From: Thermoleophilia bacterium
GTDB taxonomy: Bacteria; Actinomycetota; Thermoleophilia; Gaiellales; SKUG01
NCBI GenBank assembly: GCA_025964455.1
Contig: JAOPYU010000308.1
Coordinates: 1 to 5,060, forward strand
Direction: 5' to 3'
Length of the DNA stretch: 5,060 nt
The translations under genes were made by a program, and so were the position numbers. A model generated the notes under the pieces. That model made no database searches. It was not told where the DNA came from and saw only the letters and a program-made list of their open reading frames with translations. Shown here piece after piece: positions 1 through 4,313 of the stretch (the first letter of the stretch is position 1; every line of letters begins with the position of its first letter).

Positions 1-540
1 GATGAGCACGTCGGATGCGTCGTAGCCTGCCATCCAGCGCTCGTAGCGATCCTCGAGCCCCTGCAGGTACGCGACCTGGACGTTCGCCTCGATCGACCGG
101 TCGCGGCCCCGGATCCGATCCACGAGAGTCGGGATCGACGCACGCAGGTAGATCATCAGGTCGGGCCCGGGCACCACGCGCGTCAACGCGCGGAAGTGGT
201 CCTCGAGCGTGCGGAACTCCTCGGAATCGAGCAGGCCCTGCTCGAAGTGGCTCGACGCGAACACGTGGAAGTGCTCGTAGATCGTTCGGTCCTGGACGCA
301 GACGTTCGCGCTCGACAGGATGTCGCAGTGCTGGCGGAACGCTTGGCTCAGGAACGTGAACTGCGAGTGGTAGCTCCACCGCTTCATGTCCTCGTAGAAG
401 CGCGCGAGATACGGGTTCTCCGCGATGCTCTCGTAGTGCGCCTCGGCACGCAGCCGATCGGCGAGCGCCGCGGTCAGCGTGCTCTTGCCGACCCCCATGT
501 TGCCTGCAATGGCGATGTGTCGTGCCCCGGTTCCACCCAT
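1..540 (-). CDS. Deoxynucleoside kinase, dNK/dGK-dAK family (C-terminus cut by window edge)
   Basis: Translating the minus strand from the ATG at 540 gives 180 residues with no stop before the left edge. The family phosphorylates deoxynucleosides to dNMPs with ATP, in the cytosolic salvage pathway. Visible hallmarks: a P-loop GNMGVGKS (residues 13-20) eight residues behind the start; ENPYLARFYED (41-51), where E41 is the likely catalytic carboxylate; SQ-FR at 65-69; the DR motif in QDRTIYEHF (83-91); the PDLMIYL strand (126-132); and an Arg-rich lid, RIRGRDRSIE (142-151), followed by the usual Y158/RYERW helix. Family members are about 200-220 residues, so some 20-40 residues are missing. The start is chosen because the P-loop then has normal spacing. 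No Shine-Dalgarno precedes it, and a TANNNT hexamer lies just upstream, which suggests a leaderless mRNA. It follows the PilZ gene by 47 bp. Substrate preference (dA, dG, dC or dT) cannot be read from this fragment. Confidence 0.93.
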   Translation of the reverse strand, partial: MGGTGARHIAIAGNMGVGKSTLTAALADRLRAEAHYESIAENPYLARFYEDMKRWSYHSQFTFLSQAFRQHCDILSSANVCVQDRTIYEHFHVFASSHFEQGLLDSEEFRTLEDHFRALTRVVPGPDLMIYLRASIPTLVDRIRGRDRSIEANVQVAYLQGLEDRYERWMAGYDASDVLI

Positions 541-553
541 GGGACAAAGTATG
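541..553 (-). promoter_or_regulatory. Candidate -10 element for leaderless kinase transcript
   Basis: On the minus strand CATACTTTGTCCC directly precedes the kinase ATG. TACTTT (551-546) fits TANNNT and ends five bases before the A of ATG; the overlapping CATACT (553-548) matches TATAAT at four of six positions and ends seven before it. Either would place the transcription start at or next to the start codon. There is no purine-rich ribosome binding site and no recognisable -35 hexamer. Leaderless genes with only a TANNNT box are common in actinobacteria. Confidence 0.4.
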
Positions 554-558
554 GAATC

Positions 559-589
559 GACACCGGACGCCGCCGTGGACTCCGGTGTC
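559..589 (-). terminator. Hairpin overlapping the PilZ stop codon; possible terminator or attenuator
   Basis: GACACCGGA (559-567) and TCCGGTGTC (581-589) are perfect inverted repeats: a 9-bp stem with a 13-base loop. The distal arm includes two bases of the PilZ TGA stop (590-588). In the minus-strand transcript the stem is followed by GATTCCATACTTTG, without a real U-tract, so factor-independent termination would be weak. It separates the PilZ gene from the kinase promoter and could also protect the 3' end or act as a DNA operator. Confidence 0.45.
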
Positions 590-1124
590 AGTCGGCGTCG
601 TCGCCCGGACGCAGCGATCCGCGACCGAAGCGGCCGCGTCGCGGCATCCAGAACGCTCGCCGCCGCTCGCGCTCCGACACCATCGGGCTCGACGGCTCCG
701 CGCCCGTCCTGGAGGAGAGCGCCCGTCGCTGCGCCGCGAACACCAGCTTCGCCGCCGCCTCGTACTCGGCCGAGCCGGGCGCCATCACGTTGCGCAGGCG
801 GTACTCCCACTCCTGGCGCGCCGGATCGCCCAGCCCCAGACGGGTCGGGTCGTCCGGCTCGAACGCCAGTGCGGTCGCCTCGATCACTTCCATGTGGAAG
901 CTCAGGTACGGCATCTTCGCCGTGTCGCGCAGGGGTCCCGCCAGCCGCACGCCCAGCGTGCACTGACGTCCCTCGGGTATCCGCAGCTGGCTCGTCGCCT
1001 TCGCGCCTCCGGCACTCAGGTTCGTCAGCGAGCACGGAGCCACGCGTCCCTCGTGGAACAGCTCCGCGTCCAGCGTCTGGTGCTCCGGCTCGAGCCGGAA
1101 TGATTCCCGTTGGTTCTCGCTCAT
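588..1124 (-). CDS. PilZ domain protein, predicted cyclic di-GMP effector
   Basis: From the ATG at 1124 this is a 178-residue soluble protein. Both signatures of c-di-GMP-binding PilZ domains are present: RxxxR as R6-ESF-R10, and (D/N)xSxxG as N35-L-S37-AG-G40, on a beta-barrel-like stretch to about residue 95. A helical segment follows (about 103-134, with EYRLRN and AAAKLVFAAQRR), typical of the end of stand-alone PilZ proteins. The last 30 residues are low-complexity and basic (ERERRR, PRRGRFGRG) with an acidic tip, probably disordered. No signal peptide or membrane segment is visible. Alternative starts are ATG 1136 (four residues longer) and ATG 1181 (19 longer). I prefer 1124 because it puts the AGGA at 1139-1136 eleven bases upstream and gives a start just before RxxxR. 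It sits 79 bp after pafBC. No cyclase or phosphodiesterase is in view, so its pathway and target are unknown. Confidence 0.87.
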   Translation of the reverse strand: MSENQRESFRLEPEHQTLDAELFHEGRVAPCSLTNLSAGGAKATSQLRIPEGRQCTLGVRLAGPLRDTAKMPYLSFHMEVIEATALAFEPDDPTRLGLGDPARQEWEYRLRNVMAPGSAEYEAAAKLVFAAQRRALSSRTGAEPSSPMVSERERRRAFWMPRRGRFGRGSLRPGDDAD

Positions 1125-1129
1125 CGACA

Positions 1130-1144
1130 GGGGCATCCTGCCCC
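1130..1144 (-). promoter_or_regulatory. Hairpin presenting the PilZ gene's Shine-Dalgarno in its loop
   Basis: GGGGCA (1130-1135), TCC and TGCCCC (1139-1144) form a perfect 6-bp stem with a 3-base loop. In the minus-strand RNA it reads GGGGCAGGATGCCCC, so the AGGA that could serve the ATG at 1124 straddles the loop. The alternative ATG at 1136 lies inside the same hairpin. Folding could lower or regulate translation of the PilZ gene. Short GC stems are common at this base composition, so this is only suggestive. Confidence 0.35.
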
Positions 1145-1150
1145 GGTGTG

Positions 1151-1169
1151 CGCCGCGCCAAGCGCGGCG
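1151..1169 (-). terminator. Intergenic hairpin after pafBC, no U-tract
   Basis: CGCCGCGC (1151-1158), loop CAA and GCGCGGCG (1162-1169) form a perfect, all-GC 8-bp stem, 34 bases downstream of the pafBC stop and before the PilZ gene. In the minus-strand transcript no run of U follows. It may be a weak or factor-assisted terminator, or a processing or stability element that lowers PilZ expression relative to pafBC. Confidence 0.4.
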
Positions 1170-1203
1170 GCACGTCGCCATCCATGGCCACTGTGCTGGT
1201 CGC

Positions 1204-3267
1204 CTACGCGACGGGCACGCGGGCGATCAGCCCGCGCAGCTCGCCTGCACGCTCGGCGATGCGCGCACGCAGGTCGCCGGGGGTCGTCACGACGGCCTGG
1301 CCGCGGTACTTGAGGATCTCCTCGAGCAGCCACGTGTCGCCGGCCGTCGCCACGCGCTGGAGCGCGGAGCCGTCGACGAGCCGCATCACGTCGGACCCGT
1401 TCTCGAGCACGTAGCCGGCAGCCGACGGTGCGAACCAGACGTTCGCGATGCGGGGCGCATCCTCGAGCGTGCGAGGGGTGTCGGCCTCGTAGCCGGTGAG
1501 GTCCACGTCACGCGGTTCGAACGTCACGTCGAGCACCTCGAGCGACTTGATCCGGTCGAGCCGGAACGACCGCAGGTCGTCGGCCTTGCGGCACCACGCC
1601 ACGGCGTACCAGTGCTGCTTCAGGCGCTGCAGGCGCAGCGGTTCCACGTCGCGGAAGTCCAGCTCCCCACGACCCTGCGAGTAGTACTCGATGCGCAGCA
1701 CGCGCTGCTCGCGCATCGCCGTCGTGAGCTCGGCGAGCACGTGCTGCTCGCTCGTGGTCGGCGCGGTGGCCGGCACGGACGGGCTGCCGTAGCCGCCGAA
1801 GCCCTCGGTCAGCTTGGCGCGCACCGAATCCAGGTCGCTCGACGCGGTCGCGGCCACGAGCGGGCCGACCAGGTCGAGCGCCAGCAGCAGCGCCTTCGCC
1901 TCGAGCGGCGAGAGCCGCGCCGGGCGACGGAACACCTCGCCGTCGGGCCAGGCATCCACACGCACGGTGTCGCCGTCGAGCTCGGCATACATGGCGTACG
2001 CACCTGCCCCGAAGTTGACGAGCGTGAGCAGGTCGACCGCCTCGCGCAGGGACTTCTCGTCGAGCGCATAGCGAGCCATCAGGTCGGCAGCGGGGATCTC
2101 GCCCTCGCCCTTGGGGCCGCACGATGCGAGCAGGTCGCTCATGAGCGCCTGCAGCAGCGCGAACTGCTCGGCGCCGACCGGCGCGGCCGGCTTACGACGG
2201 CGCGGCTGTACCTCGGGCATGTCGAGCGGCGGCAGCTCGCCGGCGAGCTTGGGGGCCGGACCTTCGTGCTGCGTCGCGATCGACTCGAGGGCGACCTGCA
2301 CGGCATCCACGAGCTCGCTCGGTCCGACGGGACGCACGAGGCCGTTCATGCCGAGCACCCAGCCGACGAGCCACGAGAGCGCGGCGTACGGGGTGCGGAA
2401 GGTGACGGCGCCGTCATCATGGCGCTCGACGACCTCGCCGGCGTGGCCGAACGAGCGCTCGACCCACCACGCGGCGGACGGGTCGACCCAGAGGTCGGCC
2501 TCGCCGTCGAGCTCGCCGAACTGCCACGTCGGGCGCGTGCGGAACTCGGTCGCATCGAAGTCCGCCGGGACCTCGAAGTCACGCTCGCGGCGGCTCGTGA
2601 ACTTGATCTCGCCCTGGATGCGCGAGAGGCGGAACTGGCGCACGGCCTGGCGCTCGTGGCTGAAGCCGACGAGGTACCACTGTCCGCCGTTCCACACGAG
2701 CGTGTAGGGATCCACGACGCGGTCGGCATCCTCGCCGCGACCCATCGTGAAGTAGTTGAAGGTGATCGTGCGGCGCTTGGTGATCGCCGTCTCGAGCTTG
2801 GAGATGCGTGCCGCGATCTCGGGCGAGTAGTCGCTGCCGGTGAGCTTGATCTCCGTCGACGCGAGCGCCGGATCGGTCATCGGGTTCTCGCGGCCGAGCG
2901 TCAGGTTCTGCAGCGCGAGGCGCAGCGGCTCGGCGTACGCGAACTGGCCGTCGAGCAGCGACAGGCACGAGTACAGGGCCGTCACCTCGCGATCGGTCAG
3001 GTCGAGGTTCGGGAGCAGGTACTGGCGGGCGCTCAGGGTGTAGAGCTCCTCGCCGGTGTCGTCGTCGCGCGTGGAGTGGAGGGGCAGGCCCAGGCTCAGC
3101 AGCTCCGTGCGGTCGGCGTAGTAGCGACGGGCGAACGCATCGTCGCCCATGTGCGAGTAGCCCTCGACGTGCTCGCGCACGTCACGCGCCGTGATCGCTC
3201 GGTTCATGCTCATCAAGAACGCGACGAGCGACAGCTGACGAACGAGCTTTTCCTTCTCAAGCGGCAT
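1204..3267 (-). CDS. pafBC: Fused PafB-PafC transcriptional regulator (twin wHTH-WYL-WCX)
   Basis: The 687-residue protein has two tandem copies of the PafB/PafC plan. The PafB half has a winged helix at 1-80 (KLVRQLSLVAFLM, then RRYYADRTELLSLGLPL), a WYL domain at about 155-225 with W197-Y198-L199 and FRLSRI (R213, R216), and a WCX-like region at about 250-330. A Pro/Arg-rich linker (335-365, QPRRRKP) joins the PafC half: HTH-like segment 366-445, WYL domain about 508-578 with W553-Y554-A555 and FRLDRI (R569, R572), and WCX-like region about 605-680. In mycobacteria PafB and PafC are separate genes of about 320-330 residues; natural fusions are known, for example in Arthrobacter. PafBC activates the RecA/LexA-independent DNA-damage regulon, probably sensing a ligand through WYL. 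The start at 3267 is supported by AGGGAG seven bases upstream. pafBC often neighbours proteasome or Pup-ligase genes; here the next genes are PilZ and a deoxynucleoside kinase. No PafBC-type promoter motif is seen in this window. Confidence 0.93.
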   Translation of the reverse strand: MPLEKEKLVRQLSLVAFLMSMNRAITARDVREHVEGYSHMGDDAFARRYYADRTELLSLGLPLHSTRDDDTGEELYTLSARQYLLPNLDLTDREVTALYSCLSLLDGQFAYAEPLRLALQNLTLGRENPMTDPALASTEIKLTGSDYSPEIAARISKLETAITKRRTITFNYFTMGRGEDADRVVDPYTLVWNGGQWYLVGFSHERQAVRQFRLSRIQGEIKFTSRRERDFEVPADFDATEFRTRPTWQFGELDGEADLWVDPSAAWWVERSFGHAGEVVERHDDGAVTFRTPYAALSWLVGWVLGMNGLVRPVGPSELVDAVQVALESIATQHEGPAPKLAGELPPLDMPEVQPRRRKPAAPVGAEQFALLQALMSDLLASCGPKGEGEIPAADLMARYALDEKSLREAVDLLTLVNFGAGAYAMYAELDGDTVRVDAWPDGEVFRRPARLSPLEAKALLLALDLVGPLVAATASSDLDSVRAKLTEGFGGYGSPSVPATAPTTSEQHVLAELTTAMREQRVLRIEYYSQGRGELDFRDVEPLRLQRLKQHWYAVAWCRKADDLRSFRLDRIKSLEVLDVTFEPRDVDLTGYEADTPRTLEDAPRIANVWFAPSAAGYVLENGSDVMRLVDGSALQRVATAGDTWLLEEILKYRGQAVVTTPGDLRARIAERAGELRGLIARVPVA

Positions 3268-3274
3268 GACGGTA

Positions 3275-3285
3275 CTCCCTCTCCC
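3275..3285 (-). promoter_or_regulatory. Ribosome binding site of pafBC
   Basis: The minus strand reads GGGAGAGGGAG here, ending seven bases before the ATG at 3267. The two overlapping GGGAG units make a strong Shine-Dalgarno and fix this start over the downstream ATG codons at residues 19 and 21. No convincing -35/-10 pair lies immediately upstream; the ATATT next to it is too close to be the -10 of a transcript carrying this site. Confidence 0.7.
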
Positions 3286-3573
3286 AATATGTGCGGCGGG
3301 GCGCCCACCGGATTCCCAATCCGACTCGCCCCGTCCGTTCCCACTTCCACCGCAGGGATGGTAGTCAGGTCACACCCTTCGACGGTAGGGGATCAGTACC
3401 TGCTCGGCCGCAAAAACCCGCTCATTGCATGAAAAACCCGATGGGCCGTGGCCGTTTCGGCGGTTTCGATTCTGGATCCACTGGGCAGCGGTGGCTGCGT
3501 CCGATCCGGTTGGTATCGCGCGCCTACTCGCGGGTATCGTCGGGCTCCCCGCCACGCCCCTGCACGCACGACA
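3286..3573 (-). other. Upstream region of pafBC without a gene
   Basis: About 290 bp lie between the terminator-like hairpin and the pafBC ribosome binding site. I find no credible gene: the short open frames have no ribosome binding site, and the longer ones run across the hairpin. It holds the A-rich direct repeat listed separately, a small inverted repeat GGATT-CCC-AATCC (3320-3332) and the palindrome GGGCGCCC (3299-3306). TACCAT on the minus strand at 3363-3358 fits TANNNT but has no good -35. The pafBC promoter is probably here but cannot be fixed by eye. Confidence 0.5.
3412..3440. repeat. A-rich direct repeat around a small inverted repeat
   Basis: AAAAACCCG occurs at 3412-3420 and again at 3432-3440, exactly 20 bp apart, about two helical turns. 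Between them, TCAT-TGC-ATGA (3422-3432) is a 4-bp inverted repeat that shares one base with the second copy. The stretch stands out as AT-rich in a GC-rich window and lies about 150-170 bp upstream of the pafBC start. A regulator binding site or part of a promoter is plausible; on the minus strand each copy reads CGGGTTTTT, so terminator tails are another option, though no good stem precedes them. Confidence 0.5.
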
Positions 3574-3597
3574 AGGGCCGCCTCGAGAGGCGGCCCT
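3574..3597 (-). terminator. Strong GC hairpin, probable terminator of the Cys/His-motif gene
   Basis: AGGGCCGCCTC (3574-3584), GA, and GAGGCGGCCCT (3587-3597) form a perfect 11-bp inverted repeat, realistically a 9-10-bp stem with a TCGA-type loop. It begins 52 bases after the stop of the 135-residue gene. In the minus-strand transcript the stem runs into UUGUCGU, a short degenerate U-tail typical of actinobacterial intrinsic terminators. It is the best terminator-like structure in the window. Confidence 0.72.
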
Positions 3598-3649
3598 GTG
3601 GCAATCGCTGATGGTGCAGTGGCCGTCACGCGCGGCGCGGCTCGTCGGG

Positions 3650-4057
3650 TCAGGCGACGATGCTCGCGAGGTGCTGGTGTGACGGGCAGAAGTGCGAATC
3701 AGGCAGCGGCGTGCGCTGACATGCCTTGCCCTTGCGCGTCTGGGCGCGGCATCGAAGCATCGCGCCCTCGGTGACGGCTCGCTCCTGTTCCTTCTCGAGG
3801 AACTGCAGCGCCGCTGCCACGTAGCTCTTCACGACGTGGAAGACGCGCTCCTGCTCCCGGATCGGGTAGAAGTAGCGGATGTCGGAGAACAGGCTCTTCG
3901 CGGGATCCGCGAAGTAGCGGCTGTCCTTCGCAAGTCGCTCCATCGTGTTCTCGCACGCGAGGAGCACGCGTCGCCGCGCCTCCGTGGTGCCCGCAAGGTC
4001 TTCCCCTGCGATGAGCTCACGCGTCTCCAGATAGATCGCTCGGCTGAATCGGTACAT
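3650..4057 (-). CDS. Hypothetical protein with C-terminal Cys/His (putative zinc-binding) motif
   Basis: This 135-residue protein starts at the ATG at 4057, with GAGG five bases upstream. The frame is open further upstream to 4267, but that extension is Pro/Gly/Arg-rich and resembles translated non-coding DNA. Residues 1-92 are probably alpha-helical: YRFSRAIYLETREL; LLACENTMERLAKDSRYF (32-49); LFSDIRYFYPIREQERVFHVVKSYVAAALQFLEKEQE (56-92). The last 35 residues hold C103-x9-C113-x10-C124-x2-H127 within CRAQTRKGKACQR...FCPSH. This spacing resembles small putative metal-binding domains found at protein C-termini (DUF5763-like, by memory only). No signal peptide or membrane segment is visible, so it is probably cytoplasmic. 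I believe similar proteins occur in related actinobacteria, but I cannot verify that and assign no function; nucleic-acid binding is one possibility. It appears to be transcribed alone, between the structured leader and a strong terminator. Confidence 0.85.
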   Translation of the reverse strand: MYRFSRAIYLETRELIAGEDLAGTTEARRRVLLACENTMERLAKDSRYFADPAKSLFSDIRYFYPIREQERVFHVVKSYVAAALQFLEKEQERAVTEGAMLRCRAQTRKGKACQRTPLPDSHFCPSHQHLASIVA

Positions 4058-4077
4058 GCCTGCCTCGTGCTGTGCCC

Positions 4078-4139
4078 CTGGCCCCCCGCCAGCTGCACGT
4101 TCCCCCAGTGCAGGGCGCCTACCTCTGGCAGGTGGCGCC
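4078..4139 (-). promoter_or_regulatory. Three contiguous hairpins in the predicted 5' leader of the Cys/His-motif gene
   Basis: Reading toward the gene, three inverted repeats abut with no base between them. Hairpin 1 (4139-4114): GGCGCC-ACCT, loop GCCAG, AGGT-A-GGCGCC, a 10-bp stem with one bulged A. Hairpin 2 (4113-4093): CTGCAC, 9-base loop, GTGCAG. Hairpin 3 (4092-4078): CTGGC, loop GGGGG, GCCAG. The start codon follows 20 bases later. Loop 1 (GCCAG) can pair with the 5' arm of hairpin 3, and CCTGCC of hairpin 1 (4132-4127) is perfectly complementary to GGCAGG (4064-4059) at the ribosome binding site. This arrangement would allow mutually exclusive folds controlling translation. I do not recognise a known riboswitch class; an unrelated structured leader or chance pairing in GC-rich DNA remain alternatives. 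Confidence 0.4.
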
Positions 4140-4175
4140 GTACGTCCACTGTACGGAAAACGCGACGTCTGGCAA
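4138..4175 (-). promoter_or_regulatory. Candidate promoter with overlapping inverted-repeat operator
   Basis: On the minus strand TTGCCA (4175-4170, five of six to TTGACA) is followed after 16 bp by TACAGT (4153-4148, four of six to TATAAT). This predicts a start near 4141 and a leader of about 84 bases before the ATG at 4057. A perfect inverted repeat CCGTAC-N7-GTACGG (4138-4156) covers the -10 and the predicted start, where a repressor could act. The -35 lies in CACTTGCCAGA, repeated as CACCTGCCAGA at 4134-4124. Confidence 0.4.
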
Positions 4176-4313
4176 GTGCTGTCGTGCGTTGGTCTACGGG
4201 AGGAAGGATCGCACCCGCCGGGTCTCGGTCCACCAGCGCGGGGACCCCGCAGGCCGTCGGCGGCCACGACTGTGGCGCAGGCGGACCGTGCATGGCCGGG
4301 TCCCGCAACCGGC
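4176..4313. other. Gap between SPOR-like gene and promoter region
   Basis: I see no gene here. Several short GC palindromes occur: GCCGG-N9-CCGGC (4295-4313), which starts immediately after the SPOR-like gene's stop codon and may help end its transcript; GGCCG-TCGG-CGGCC (4252-4265); and GCGGGG-A-CCCCGC (4238-4250). None has a following U-tract on the minus strand. At this base composition such repeats are expected by chance, so only the first deserves weak consideration as a terminator. Confidence 0.4.

Noticed and set aside
196..1414. Overlapping plus-strand open frames opposite the kinase and PilZ genes
   Set aside because: They are Arg/Ser/Pro-rich, have no recognisable domain, and cross gene boundaries of the two clearly identified minus-strand genes.
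3284..3292. ATATT next to the pafBC ribosome binding site as a -10 box
   Set aside because: Transcription would start inside or after the Shine-Dalgarno, and no -35 lies at a proper distance.
1612..3432. A 606-codon open frame on the plus strand opposite pafBC
   Set aside because: Its product is a monotonous mix of Arg, Leu, Ala, His and Glu with no domain, as expected opposite a GC-rich gene. It lies wholly antisense to the well-supported pafBC and its leader.
3460..3480. GGTTTCGATTC as the T-arm of a tRNA
   Set aside because: The flanking bases do not form the 5-bp T-stem, and no acceptor, D or anticodon arm can be built around it.
3555..3575. TTGTCG on the minus strand as a PafBC-dependent (RecA-NDp type) promoter
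   Set aside because: The remembered motif needs TANNNT about 11 bases further on; the sequence there is GC-rich with no such box, and the hexamer is the tail of a terminator-like hairpin.
3393..3682. Small open frames on both strands in the gap between pafBC and the Cys/His gene
   Set aside because: They run through the strong hairpin at 3574-3597 or have no ribosome binding site, and their composition is not protein-like.
4058..4267. N-terminal extension of the Cys/His-motif protein to the ATG at 4267
   Set aside because: The extra 70 residues are low-complexity Pro/Gly/Arg and cross the candidate promoter and hairpins. The ATG at 4057 has a good ribosome binding site and begins the ordered sequence.
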